Shown in pieces: positions 1-8,577 of a stretch of DNA of 64,000 nt; positions within the stretch are counted from its first letter, which is position 1; every line of letters starts with the position of its first letter. Made by a program: the position numbers and the translations under genes. The stretch lies in assembly GCF_023534745.1 (NCBI RefSeq), contig NZ_JAMHJQ010000011.1, positions 1 to 64,000 on the forward strand, given 5' to 3'. This DNA is from Streptomyces sp. 35G-GA-8 (lineage in GTDB: Bacteria; Actinomycetota; Actinomycetes; Streptomycetales; Streptomycetaceae). The notes under the pieces were generated by a model that saw only the letters and a list, made by a program, of their open reading frames with translations, ran no database searches and was not told where the DNA came from.

Positions 1-452
1 CGTGCGCGCCGCTCGGGGGCGCGCCGCTCGGGAGCGGGGGCCGAACGGCCGGACGCGGGGCGCGCGGGGGCCGGGCGGGACGCCGGGGCGGGACGGGGCG
101 CCGGGCGCGCGGCCCCTGACCCGGCCGGTGCGGGGACGTCCGGGCGGATCTCCATCCGGGCCTCGGTACGGGCCGGGGGCGCGGAGAAGGCCCGGACGTC
201 GACGGAGCTGATCGACTCCGTACGGCTGTCCGGTTCACCGTCGGGCCCCGCCTCCTCGGCGGTGCGCACCTGAAGCTCCTTGGCGTAACGGCGCTCCATG
301 GCCGCCCGTCCGGACAGCAGCCGGATGGCGGTGCTGAAGCGTTCCGTCGGGCGTGCCTCATTGAGCTCGTCCTGCCTGCGGAGCCACATCGGCACCAAGT
401 AGGCGGCCCAGGCCCCGACGATGACTGCGTAGATGAGGCCGCTGCTGCTCAC
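1..452 (-). CDS. sepX: SepX/GlpR-type septal membrane protein (partial, N-terminal part)
   Basis: About 150 N-terminal residues are visible; the rest lies beyond the left edge. The GTG start at 450-452 gives VSSSGLIYAVIVGAWAAYLV, a membrane segment at the extreme N-terminus, then a basic and acidic stretch (WLRRQDELNE) and a long Pro/Ala/Arg-rich, probably disordered region. This layout and the opening sequence match the actinobacterial GlpR/SepX family, a membrane protein that works with FtsZ at division septa and, in corynebacteria, binds the MoeA-like protein Glp. A moeA gene lies four genes upstream in the same direction, as expected for that partnership. The 137-bp gap before the gene is AT-rich for this genome and probably carries its own promoter. 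No strong ribosome site is seen before the GTG. Confidence 0.82.
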   Translation of the reverse strand, partial: MSSSGLIYAVIVGAWAAYLVPMWLRRQDELNEARPTERFSTAIRLLSGRAAMERRYAKELQVRTAEEAGPDGEPDSRTESISSVDVRAFSAPPARTEARMEIRPDVPAPAGSGAARPAPRPAPASRPAPARPASGRSAPAPERRAPERRA

Positions 453-589
453 GGTTCACACCGTAGAGGGGTTCGCACGAGGGCATCCGCCAATTGAGCC
501 GGTGTGTCGCACGATCTAGCTGATAGCACTGACTTTTTTTGTGATGGTCCACATCACTTTATGGCCATATGTCAATCAATATCGAACAC

Positions 590-1228
590 TTATTTCATTT
601 TATGATCGTTGCCGGTCGCACCTCGTCGGGCCCTGCGCCAGCGCCGTAGCAGTCCGTCGGGCACCTCCTCGGCCGTGAGCACATAGACGAGATGGTCCCG
701 CCACGCCCCGTCGATATGCAGATAGCGCGGCCGGAGCCCTTCCTCGCGAAATCCGAGCTTGTCGACGACCCGGCGGCTGGGACCATTCTCCGGACGGATA
801 CAGATCTCGACGCGGTGCAGTCCGACCATGCGGAAGCAGTGGTCCACCGCGAGGGCGACCGCGGTCGGCATGACCCCGCGCCCCGCGACCTCGCGGTCCA
901 CCCAGTAGCCGATATGGCCCGAGCACATCGAGCCCCAGGTGATGCCCGCGACGGTCAGCTGGCCGACGAGCCTGCCCTGGTACTCGATGACGAAGGGCAG
1001 CATCCGCCCGGCGTTGGCCTCGCCGCGCAGATGGCGGACCATCTGACGGTAGGTGGGGCGCTGGGCGATCGGACCGCCCGGGGGCGGTGGCGGGATCGTC
1101 GCCTCCCAGGGCCGCAGCCAGTCGCGGTTGCGGCGGTTCACCTCACGCCAGGCGCGCTGGTCGCGCAGCCTTATGGGGCGGAGGGTGATCTCGCCGTCCA
1201 CCAGCGTCACGGGCCAGGCCGGGTTCAT
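590..1228 (-). CDS. GNAT acetyltransferase, RimJ-like
   Basis: A 212-residue GNAT-fold N-acetyltransferase. The acetyl-CoA-binding segment is visible as GYWVDREVAGRGVMPTAVAL (about residues 107-126), followed by RVEICIRPENGPSRRVVDKLGF, the typical RimJ/RimL C-terminal half of the fold. It resembles RimJ-type ribosomal-protein or protein N-terminal acetyltransferases, but the substrate cannot be read from sequence. Its ATG overlaps the stop of the upstream mog gene by ATGA, so the two are translationally coupled in the galU-moeA-moaC-mog operon. The same neighbour (rimJ) sits beside galU and moeA in mycobacteria. Confidence 0.88.
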   Translation of the reverse strand: MNPAWPVTLVDGEITLRPIRLRDQRAWREVNRRNRDWLRPWEATIPPPPPGGPIAQRPTYRQMVRHLRGEANAGRMLPFVIEYQGRLVGQLTVAGITWGSMCSGHIGYWVDREVAGRGVMPTAVALAVDHCFRMVGLHRVEICIRPENGPSRRVVDKLGFREEGLRPRYLHIDGAWRDHLVYVLTAEEVPDGLLRRWRRARRGATGNDHKMK

Positions 1229-1812
1229 CCGGAGGTACGGGGGTGATCGCCGCCGTGGATCTGGTCCACGGCGTGGACGAGCAGCCGGCCGAGTACGGCG
1301 AGACCGTCCCGTACCCCGCCCGTCGAGCCCGGCAGGTTCACGATCAGGGTCCGCCCCGCGACACCCGCCAGACCACGGGAGAGAGCGGCTGCGGGGGCCT
1401 TCGCGGCGCCCTCGGCGCGGATCGCCTCCGGGATGCCCGGGATCTCGTAGTCGAGCAGGCGCCGGGTGGCGTCCGGGGTGCGGTCCGTCGGGGAGATACC
1501 CGTACCGCCGGTGGTCAGGATGACGTCGTACGCGGCTGCCACGCCCTCGCGCAGGGCCTGTTCGACCGGATCCCCGTCGGGGACGACCTTCGGTCCGTCG
1601 ACCGCGAAGCCCAGCGCGGTCAGGCCGTCGGCGAGGATCGGGCCGCCCGTGTCGGCGTAGACGCCGGCGGCGGCGCGGTTGGACGCCGTGACGACCAAGG
1701 CGCGGTACGTGGATGTGGACGGAGAAGGGGACGACGGGGAGGGGGACGACGGCGACGGGGCGGCGGACTGCCGCTCGGGCCCGGGGCCCCCGCTTCTCGC
1801 GGGCGTACTCAC
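1225..1812 (-). CDS. mog: Molybdopterin adenylyltransferase-like protein (Mog/MoaB)
   Basis: 195 residues of the MogA/MoaB fold, which binds molybdopterin and, in active members, adenylates it with ATP during molybdenum cofactor synthesis. The family signature TTGGTGISPTDRTPDA (about residues 100-115) and the late NLPGSTGGVRDGL motif are both present. The first 35 residues are a Ser/Pro repeat (SPSSPSPSSPSPS) and probably disordered. The GTG start overlaps the moaC stop by GTGA and the gene's own stop overlaps the GNAT start, so it lies inside a tightly coupled operon. A purely structural MoaB-like role cannot be excluded. Confidence 0.9.
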   Translation of the reverse strand: MSTPARSGGPGPERQSAAPSPSSPSPSSPSPSTSTYRALVVTASNRAAAGVYADTGGPILADGLTALGFAVDGPKVVPDGDPVEQALREGVAAAYDVILTTGGTGISPTDRTPDATRRLLDYEIPGIPEAIRAEGAAKAPAAALSRGLAGVAGRTLIVNLPGSTGGVRDGLAVLGRLLVHAVDQIHGGDHPRTSG

Positions 1813-2426
1813 TCCGTGCCTCCGTCCGCCTCGGAGACCGCCGCCTCCGGCGGCACCTCCGCCTCGGGGCGGGTCCAGTGGCCCGATTTGCCGCCCGTCT
1901 TCTCCTCGACCCGTACGTCCGTGATGACCGCGCCCTTGTCGACCGCCTTCACCATGTCGACCACGGTCAGCGCGGCCACCGAGACAGCGGTCAGGGCCTC
2001 CATCTCGACGCCCGTGCGATCGGTGGTCTTCACCGTCGCGAGGATCTCGACGGCGTCATCCGCGACCGAGAGATCGAGCGTGACCCCCGAGACGGCGAGC
2101 GGATGGCAGAGCGGAATCAGGTCGGGGGTCCGCTTGGCACCCATGATGCCCGCGATACGCGCGGTGGCGAGGGCGTCCCCCTTGGGCACTCCCCCGCCCC
2201 TGAGCAGTTCGACGACGCGCGGCGAGACCAGCACCCGGCCGCTGGCGCGCGCGACGCGCGCCGTGACCTCTTTCGCCGAGACGTCGACCATACGAGCCGC
2301 GCCCGACTCGTCGATATGCGTCAAGCCGCCTTGCTGAGGGGGTCCGGGGGTCTCCCCCCGGGAAAACACAGTCATTCGCTGTGGCGCTCCCGGTCCGGGC
2401 CCGACGGGGCCTGTGTGGGCAGACAC
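1809..2426 (-). CDS. moaC: Cyclic pyranopterin monophosphate synthase MoaC
   Basis: MoaC makes cyclic pyranopterin monophosphate with MoaA in the first step of molybdenum cofactor synthesis. The core is highly conserved: LTHIDESGAARMVDVS, AGIMGAKRTPDLIPLCHPL with the catalytic Lys and His region, then TGVEMEALTAVSVAALTVYDM-like sequence (here with VVDM). The GTG at 2424-2426 gives 205 residues, about 35 longer than usual. An ATG at 2373-2375 (MTVFSRGE) with GGGAG about ten bases upstream is an equally good start and gives a more normal length. A Ser/Glu-rich tail ends the protein. It lies 21 bp after moeA and overlaps mog by 4 bp. Confidence 0.93.
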   Translation of the reverse strand: MSAHTGPVGPGPGAPQRMTVFSRGETPGPPQQGGLTHIDESGAARMVDVSAKEVTARVARASGRVLVSPRVVELLRGGGVPKGDALATARIAGIMGAKRTPDLIPLCHPLAVSGVTLDLSVADDAVEILATVKTTDRTGVEMEALTAVSVAALTVVDMVKAVDKGAVITDVRVEEKTGGKSGHWTRPEAEVPPEAAVSEADGGTE

Positions 2427-2447
2427 GGTACCGCCACCGCGTGGCGA

Positions 2448-3782
2448 TCAGCCGATCAGGACGACGTCGACGTCCGTGCCGGGCTCCACCGAGACGGACT
2501 CCTCCGGGATCACGATCAGCGCGTCGGCATGGGCGAGGGCGGCGATGAGATGGGAACCGGCCCCGCCCACGGGGGTGATCGTGCCCTCCTCGGCGTCGTA
2601 CGTACCGCGCAGGAACTGCCGGCGGCCCGCCGGGGACGACAGCGTCTTGCCGGCCGCGAGAGTCGCCCGGACAACGGGGCGGTGCACATCCTCGCGGCCC
2701 ATCAGAGCGCGGATCGCGGGGCGGACGAACAGCTCGAAGGAGACGTACGAGGAGACCGGATTGCCCGGGAGGGCGAGCAGCGGGGTGTGTTCCGGGCCGA
2801 TCGAGCCGAAGCCCTGCGGCTTGCCGGGCTGCATGGCGAGCTTGCGGAAGTCGACACCGCCGCCCGGCTCGTCCTCGTCGCCGACGGTGGAGAGCGCCTC
2901 CTTGACGACGTCGTACGCCCCGACGCTGACACCGCCCGTGGTGACGACCATGTCGGCGCGGATCAGCTGGTCCTCGATGGTGGCGCGGAGCGTGTCGGCG
3001 TCGTCGGTGACGGCGCCGACACGGTAGGCGATGGCGCCCGCGTCCCGGGCGGCGGCGGTGAGCGCGAAGCTGTTCGAGTCGTAGATCTGGCCCTCTCCCA
3101 GCTCCTCGCCGGGCTGGATCAGCTCGCTGCCGGTGGAGAGCACGACCACGCGCGGGCGGGGTCTGACCCGTACCGAACCGCGGCCGATGGCGGCCAGCAG
3201 ACCGATCTGCGGCGGCCCCAGGACCGTGCCCGCCTCCAGGGCCAGGTCTCCGGCGTGCACATCGCTGCCGCGCGAGCGGACATGGGCGCGCGCCTCGGCC
3301 GAGCGGAACACCCGTACCTCACCGCTCGCGCCCTCACCACCGGCGCCGGCGGGGCGCATCGCGGTGGCCGCGGCGCCGCCCGCGCCGCCGTCGGTCCACT
3401 CCACCGGCACGACGGCCTCGGCGCCGGGCGGCAGCGGGGCGCCGGTCATGATCCGGGCGGCCTGCCCGGGGCCGACCTCGGGCAACGCGCCGCTGCCCGC
3501 CGCGACATCGCCGATAACGGTCAGCACGGCCGGGAACTCGTCGGTGGCCCCCGCCACATCGGCCGTGCGGACCGCGTATCCGTCCATGGAGCTGTTGTCG
3601 AACGGCGGCAGAGCCACCGGTACCGTGACGTCCTCCACCAGCACACAGCCCTGGGCGTCGGGCAGTTGCAGCTCGATGGGGTCGAGCGGATGGACCGCGG
3701 CGAGGATGTCCGCGAGATGGTCGTCCACCGACCAGAGCCGCTCGTGGCCGGCGGCCGGTACCGATTCTGCCGTGCTGCTCAA
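2448..3782 (-). CDS. moeA: Molybdopterin molybdotransferase MoeA / gephyrin-like protein Glp
   Basis: A 444-residue MoeA/gephyrin-E domain protein that inserts molybdate into adenylated molybdopterin. Visible hallmarks are PPFDNSSMDGYAVR near the N-terminus, SSTGSEL-type sequence (VVLSTGSEL), the MPT-binding TTGGVSVGAYDVVKE, and LPGNPVSSYVSFELFV. The start is TTG at 3780-3782, three bases after the galU stop, with GAGGAG about ten bases upstream. In corynebacteria a homologue in this same neighbourhood (Glp) binds the SepX-like receptor GlpR and FtsZ, so this copy may be a division protein as well as, or instead of, a cofactor enzyme; sequence alone cannot decide. Confidence 0.93.
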   Translation of the reverse strand: MSSTAESVPAAGHERLWSVDDHLADILAAVHPLDPIELQLPDAQGCVLVEDVTVPVALPPFDNSSMDGYAVRTADVAGATDEFPAVLTVIGDVAAGSGALPEVGPGQAARIMTGAPLPPGAEAVVPVEWTDGGAGGAAATAMRPAGAGGEGASGEVRVFRSAEARAHVRSRGSDVHAGDLALEAGTVLGPPQIGLLAAIGRGSVRVRPRPRVVVLSTGSELIQPGEELGEGQIYDSNSFALTAAARDAGAIAYRVGAVTDDADTLRATIEDQLIRADMVVTTGGVSVGAYDVVKEALSTVGDEDEPGGGVDFRKLAMQPGKPQGFGSIGPEHTPLLALPGNPVSSYVSFELFVRPAIRALMGREDVHRPVVRATLAAGKTLSSPAGRRQFLRGTYDAEEGTITPVGGAGSHLIAALAHADALIVIPEESVSVEPGTDVDVVLIG

Positions 3783-3785
3783 GTG

Positions 3786-4688
3786 CTACATCTCCTCGCT
3801 GACATAACTGCGGAGCCAGGCACGGAAGTCCGGGCCCAGGTCTTCACGTTCGCATGCGAGTCTGACAATGGCACGCAGATAGTCGCCGCGGTCACCTGTG
3901 TCATAACGACGGCCCTTGAAGACCACGCCATGGACCGGTCCGCCCACCTTCTCGTCCACGGACAGCTGCTGGAGCGCGTCGGTGAGCTGGATCTCACCCC
4001 CGCGGCCCGGCTCGGTCTGACGCAGTATCTCGAAGACGGCGGGGTCGAGGACATAACGGCCGATGATCGCGTAATTGCTGGGGGCGTCGGCGGTTTCGGG
4101 CTTCTCGACCAGATCGTGCACCTTGACCACATCGGAGTCACCGGTGGGCTCCACGGCGGCGCAGCCGTAGAGGTGGATCTGCTGGGGGTCGACCTCCATC
4201 AGCGCGATGACGCTGCCGCCCTCCCGCTCCTGGATCTCGACCATGCGGGACAGCAGCGGGTCGCGCGGGTCGATCAGGTCGTCTCCGAGGAGCACCGCGA
4301 AGGGCTGGTCACCGACGTGCGGGGCGGCACAGAGCACGGCGTGGCCGAGGCCCTTGGGGTTGCCCTGACGCACGTAGTGCATGGTGGCGAGGTCACTGGA
4401 CTCCTGGACCTTCGCGAGACGGCCGGCGTCCCCCTTCCGGGTAAGCGCCTCCTCCAGTTCGTAATTCCGGTCGAAGTGGTCCTCCAGCGGACGCTTGTTG
4501 CGGCCGGTCACCATGAGGACGTCGGAGAGCCCGGCGGCCACGGCCTCCTCGACCACGTACTGGATCGCGGGTTTGTCCACAACCGGCAGCATCTCTTTGG
4601 GAGTGGCCTTCGTGGCGGGGAGGAACCGGGTGCCGAGGCCCGCGGCGGGGATGACAGCCTTGGTGATCCGGGAGGACGAGTGAGTCAT
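3786..4688 (-). CDS. galU: UTP-glucose-1-phosphate uridylyltransferase GalU
   Basis: GalU makes UDP-glucose from UTP and glucose-1-phosphate, feeding cell-wall and storage polysaccharides. The nucleotide-binding start AVIPAAGLGTRFLPATKA and EMLPVVDKPAIQYVVEEA are diagnostic, followed by GLGHAVLCA and LLGDDLID with the metal-binding Asp. With the ATG at 4686-4688 (MTHSSSRITK) the protein is 300 residues, the normal length; an upstream in-frame ATG would add 50 unconserved residues. It is the first gene of the leftward operon, divergent from the folate gene at 4789, so its promoter must lie in the roughly 100-bp gap. Confidence 0.96.
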   Translation of the reverse strand: MTHSSSRITKAVIPAAGLGTRFLPATKATPKEMLPVVDKPAIQYVVEEAVAAGLSDVLMVTGRNKRPLEDHFDRNYELEEALTRKGDAGRLAKVQESSDLATMHYVRQGNPKGLGHAVLCAAPHVGDQPFAVLLGDDLIDPRDPLLSRMVEIQEREGGSVIALMEVDPQQIHLYGCAAVEPTGDSDVVKVHDLVEKPETADAPSNYAIIGRYVLDPAVFEILRQTEPGRGGEIQLTDALQQLSVDEKVGGPVHGVVFKGRRYDTGDRGDYLRAIVRLACEREDLGPDFRAWLRSYVSEEM

Positions 4689-4788
4689 GCGGAGCACCCT
4701 ATCCGCGCTGTATGGGCGGAAGATGATACTCCGGTTAACTTTCGTTTCATAAATGATCAGACGCGAGGTTTGTGATGTCCGGTGCGTA

Positions 4789-5394
4789 ATGATGAGCAAT
4801 GACATGACCGGAAAAGCAGCGCTGCGCCGCGAACTCCTCGCCACGAGAGCGCTCCTGTCCCATGAGGACGTCCGGGAAACCGCGGCGGTTCTCGCGCGGC
4901 GTGCGCTCGATCTGCCGGAACTCGCCCGCGCCCGTACCGTGGCCGCCTATGTCTCGGTGGGGCGCGAGCCGGGCACGCGCGCGCTGCTCGACGCGCTGCG
5001 CGCGCGGGGCGTACGGGTCCTGCTGCCGGTGCTCCTGGCGGACAACGACCTCGACTGGGCGGAGTACGAGGGCGGGGACCGGCTGGCCCCCGCGGGGCGG
5101 GGGCTGCTGGAGCCGGACGGTACCCGGCTCGGCGTGGACGCGGTGCTGGACGCGGAGGTCGTGCTGCTGCCCGGCCTCGCGGTGGACGGGCGCGGGATGC
5201 GGCTGGGGCGGGGCGGCGGCTCGTACGACCGGGTCCTCGGGCGGCTGGCCCGCGCCGGAGCGGAACCCGCGCTGACCGTCCTGCTGTACGAGAACGAGGT
5301 GGTCGCGCGAGTCCCTGAGGAACCGCACGACCACCCCGTACGGGCCGTGGTGACGCCGGGGGGCGTCAGGCGCTTCGACGACCAGCAGCGTTAG
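4789..5394 (+). CDS. 5-formyltetrahydrofolate cyclo-ligase
   Basis: About 201 residues of the 5-FTHF cyclo-ligase family, which uses ATP to convert 5-formyltetrahydrofolate to 5,10-methenyltetrahydrofolate. The N-terminal KAALRRELLATRALLS, the LLPVLLADNDLDW region, and the C-terminal VLLPGLAVDGRGMRLGRGGGSYDRVL with its phosphate-binding glycine cluster are all family features. Several Met codons (4753, 4789, 4792, 4804) could start it; family alignment favours 4789-4804 and no clear ribosome site separates them. It is divergent from galU, the same arrangement as in mycobacteria. Confidence 0.92.
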   Translation: MMSNDMTGKAALRRELLATRALLSHEDVRETAAVLARRALDLPELARARTVAAYVSVGREPGTRALLDALRARGVRVLLPVLLADNDLDWAEYEGGDRLAPAGRGLLEPDGTRLGVDAVLDAEVVLLPGLAVDGRGMRLGRGGGSYDRVLGRLARAGAEPALTVLLYENEVVARVPEEPHDHPVRAVVTPGGVRRFDDQQR

Positions 5395-5442
5395 AGCGCT
5401 GCGACGAACGGCGGCGTCGGAACGCTTCGACGACCGGCGGCG

Positions 5443-8319
5443 TCAGGATCTGGGCGGCTCAAGCGTGAGCCTGTCGCTCGTCGCGCGCTCCACCGAGTTG
5501 ACCGTGAAGGACCAGTCGAGCAGCTCGCCCTTGGCCCACTTGTCCGTCTGGTCGGTGTAGTGCGGGCTGTACGCGTGCCCCGAGGCGCCCGTCAGATTGA
5601 TCCAGCGGGACTTGTCCCAGTCGCCGACGTTGACGACCATCCGCATCGAAGGCACCCACACGACCTCGTACCCGCCCGCCGCGTTCCAGCCCGTCGCGTT
5701 GACCGCGGCCTCGCCGCCGCCGAGGTTCCACGGGCCCCGGTTGAGCATCTGCCGCAGAATGCTGGGGCCGCTGGTGCCGAGGGTCTGGTTGTCCAGCTGG
5801 AGCTGGTGCAGCCGGCCCCAGCTCCAGCTGGAGACGTCCTTGCCGAGCTTGGCGGTCAGCTCCCAGCGAGCGTCCTCCATGGCGCGCTCAAGCAGCTTGT
5901 CGCGGGTCTTGGTGGCGTCGTCCCTGCGGCTGCCCGGGGAGCTCCACCACGCGTTGTCCTCGTCCTTGATGATGCCGCGCACGACCTCGTACCAGCGGTC
6001 CCCGCCGTCCGGCTGGGCGGCGTCGGGCGCGCGCTGGCCGCACTCACGTACCAACGGGACGTCGTCGTCCGCCGGGCCTGTGCTGTCGGCGGGACGGACG
6101 TTCAGGCACTCGCCCTTGACCCGTACCTCCTTGGGAAGCTTGTTCCCGAAGGCGAGCTTGAGGACGTTGCGCCAGACCGCGTTGAAGTAGGCGGCGGCGC
6201 CCGAGTCGGGCTCCTGGGTGTAGTCCCAGCCTTCGAGGAGCTTCTGCGCCTCGCGTACGGACGGCTCCGCGATATCGATCTTGAGCAGATAGGGCATCAG
6301 CAGCTTCGCGATCTCGCTGGTGTTGTCCATCTGCATGGTCTGCATGTCGTCGGTCGAGATCTTCCCGCCGTCCTTGATCTTCGACTCGATCAGGTCGTTT
6401 ATCCGCTGGCTGCGGGCGCCGTAGCCCCAGTCCTCGGTCAGCGGGTACGGGTACTTCTTCGAGTCGACGACGGCCTGGTTGGCGGTGACGATGTAGCCGC
6501 GCTCCGGGTTGTACTCGTACGGCAGCTCATCGAAGGGGATGTACCCCTTCCACTGGTACTTCGGGTCCCAGCCGGGAGCCGGCGTCCGGCCGTCGAACCC
6601 GTCCGAACGGATCGGGATGCTGCCCGGCGCCTGATAGCCGATGTTGCCCTTGGTGTCGGCGTAGATGAGGTTCTGCGAGGGGACCTCGAAGTGTTCGGCG
6701 GCCTTGCGGAACTGGCCGAAGTCCTTGGCCTTGTTGAGCTCGAAGACCGCGTCCATGGACTTGCCCGGCTGGAGCGCGGTCCACTGGAGCGACACGGCGT
6801 AGCCGGAGCCGCGGTCCGGGGCGACGTCGCCGACCGGGGCCTTCTCGCCGACCTTCACCAACTCGCTGTCCCGGTCCGAGACCACCGGGCCGCGGTCGGT
6901 GGAGCGGACAGTGATCGTCTTGCTCTGGCCTCCCGCGACCTTGATCGTCTCCTCGCGGGTCTTGAACCGCTTCTCCTTGTCGCCGTACTGGTAGGAGTCG
7001 CCGTTGACCTTCTCCAGGAAGAGATCGGTCACATCGGCGCCGAGGTTGGTGAAGCCCCAGGCGATGTCCTGATTGTGGCCGATTATGACGCCGGGCATTC
7101 CGGCGAACGTGTAGCCCGCCACGTCGTACTGGCAGGTCGCCGAGACGCTGCGGCAGTGCAGACCCATCTGATACCAGAGCGAGGGCAGCTGGGGCGCGAG
7201 ATGCGGGTCGTTGGCGAGGAGCGGCTTGTCCGTTGTCGTGTACTTGCCGGAGACGACCCAGGAGTTGGAGCCGATGCCGCTGCCGCTCGGGCCGAGCAGT
7301 TCGGGGATCTCGTCGAGCGTGCCGGAGAGCGCTTCGAGCTGGGAGTTGAAGCCGGAGGTGGCGTCGGAGGCGCTGTCGGCGCCGCTGGTGCCTACGTCTG
7401 TGCCGGTCCCGGTGCCCGTGCCGGTGCCGGTCCCAGTGCCGGTGCCGGTGCCGGTGCCGGTGCCGATGCCGGTCCCGGTGCCCGTGCCGAGATCTGAGCC
7501 CGTGCCTGTACCCGTGCCTGTACCGCTTCCCGCGGCGTCGCTGGGCTCGGCCTCGGGGTCGTACTTGCCGGTGATCGAGTCGATCCCGCCCTCGCTCACG
7601 ATCGGCTTGTTCCGGTCGTACGGATACGACGGGTACAGGTCATCGATCTGCTGGTCGCTCAGCCGGCTCGTCAGCAGCGAGCGGTCGATCTCGTCCTGCA
7701 TATTGCTGCGCAGGTCCCAGGCCATCGCCTTGAGCCAGGCCACCGAGTCGACGGGCGTCCACTTCTCGGGCTTGTAGTCATTGGTGAAGCTCAGCGCGGC
7801 GTACTCGACGGAGATGTCCTCGCTGTCACGGCCCTCCAGATACGCGTTCACGCCGGCCGCGTACGCCTGGAGGTTCTTCTTGGTCTCCGCCGAGAGCTTG
7901 GTGTCGTACTCGCGCTGTGCCACCCCGTGCCAGTCGAGGGTGCGCAGGAAGGTGTCGGTCTTGAGCTGGCTCTTGCCGAACATCTCGGAGAGCCGGCCGG
8001 AGGTCATATGGCGCCGGACGTCCATCTCCCAGAAGCGGTCCTGCGCCTGGACAAAGCCCTGGGCGCGGAACAGGTCCTCGTCGGTGTCCGCGTAGATCTG
8101 CGGGATGCCGTAGCTGTCGCGTCTGACGTCCACGCGATCGGAGAGGCCTTCGAGTTCGAGCGTCCCCGTCGTCTGGGGGAAGGAGGCACGGACCGTGCTG
8201 ACGCCCCAGTACGTGCCGTAGCCGACGCCGCCGACGAGCGCCAGCACCAGGACGATCACGATCAGACGGGCGCGTCGCCCCTTCTTTTTGGCGGAAGGGG
8301 GGGCTGTGTTGGCGGGCAT
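5443..8319 (-). CDS. Penicillin acylase family protein (S45 Ntn hydrolase)
   Basis: A 958-residue N-terminal-nucleophile hydrolase related to penicillin G acylase and acyl-homoserine-lactone acylases. A single membrane segment (RLIVIVLVLALVGGVGYG, about residues 16-33) places the enzyme outside the membrane. DSYGIPQIYADTDEDLFRAQG and FVQAQDRFWEMD are the alpha-chain signature. The self-cleavage junction is Gly350-Ser351 (GSNSWVVSG), making Ser351 the nucleophile of the beta chain; LLANDPHL follows. Just before the junction lies an unusual Gly-Thr repeat where the spacer peptide would be. Start ATG 8317-8319 has GAAGGA six bases upstream. The acyl substrate is unknown. It converges with the folate gene. 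Confidence 0.93.
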   Translation of the reverse strand: MPANTAPPSAKKKGRRARLIVIVLVLALVGGVGYGTYWGVSTVRASFPQTTGTLELEGLSDRVDVRRDSYGIPQIYADTDEDLFRAQGFVQAQDRFWEMDVRRHMTSGRLSEMFGKSQLKTDTFLRTLDWHGVAQREYDTKLSAETKKNLQAYAAGVNAYLEGRDSEDISVEYAALSFTNDYKPEKWTPVDSVAWLKAMAWDLRSNMQDEIDRSLLTSRLSDQQIDDLYPSYPYDRNKPIVSEGGIDSITGKYDPEAEPSDAAGSGTGTGTGTGSDLGTGTGTGIGTGTGTGTGTGTGTGTGTGTGTDVGTSGADSASDATSGFNSQLEALSGTLDEIPELLGPSGSGIGSNSWVVSGKYTTTDKPLLANDPHLAPQLPSLWYQMGLHCRSVSATCQYDVAGYTFAGMPGVIIGHNQDIAWGFTNLGADVTDLFLEKVNGDSYQYGDKEKRFKTREETIKVAGGQSKTITVRSTDRGPVVSDRDSELVKVGEKAPVGDVAPDRGSGYAVSLQWTALQPGKSMDAVFELNKAKDFGQFRKAAEHFEVPSQNLIYADTKGNIGYQAPGSIPIRSDGFDGRTPAPGWDPKYQWKGYIPFDELPYEYNPERGYIVTANQAVVDSKKYPYPLTEDWGYGARSQRINDLIESKIKDGGKISTDDMQTMQMDNTSEIAKLLMPYLLKIDIAEPSVREAQKLLEGWDYTQEPDSGAAAYFNAVWRNVLKLAFGNKLPKEVRVKGECLNVRPADSTGPADDDVPLVRECGQRAPDAAQPDGGDRWYEVVRGIIKDEDNAWWSSPGSRRDDATKTRDKLLERAMEDARWELTAKLGKDVSSWSWGRLHQLQLDNQTLGTSGPSILRQMLNRGPWNLGGGEAAVNATGWNAAGGYEVVWVPSMRMVVNVGDWDKSRWINLTGASGHAYSPHYTDQTDKWAKGELLDWSFTVNSVERATSDRLTLEPPRS
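7400..7530 (-). repeat. Hexanucleotide (GTGCCG-type) repeat inside the acylase gene
   Basis: An imperfect run of the 6-bp unit GTGCCG/GTCCCG (plus strand), read on the minus strand as more than 20 Gly-Thr dipeptides broken by SDL and I. It falls in the linker before the Ntn nucleophile, a place where autocatalytic processing removes a spacer. Being in multiples of 6 bp, length changes would keep frame. Confidence 0.85.
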
Positions 8320-8577
8320 CGCTGTCCTTCGAGGGGCAGGGTGGTCCTGGGAATGCTGGAGCAACCATAGGCGCAGCCGTTCATCGTCCCGGACGCGGTG
8401 TCATGTAGTGCGACTCGTCGGACGATCGCACATGTGATCACGCCATGGTTCCCGCCATACAGCGGCCGAAAGGGAGGCACAGATCACATCGGCTCGTACT
8501 GGCGATCGAAAGCGTCAAGAAAACGTTAAAGATTAGGTAAGGTAACGAAGTACCGGCTGCCGGAGGAACGATCCGGC

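Noticed and set aside
1713-4775. A 1,020-codon open frame on the plus strand opposite moeA and galU
   Set aside because: It is antisense to well-conserved genes and its protein has no family features; long antisense frames are an effect of the extreme GC of this genome.
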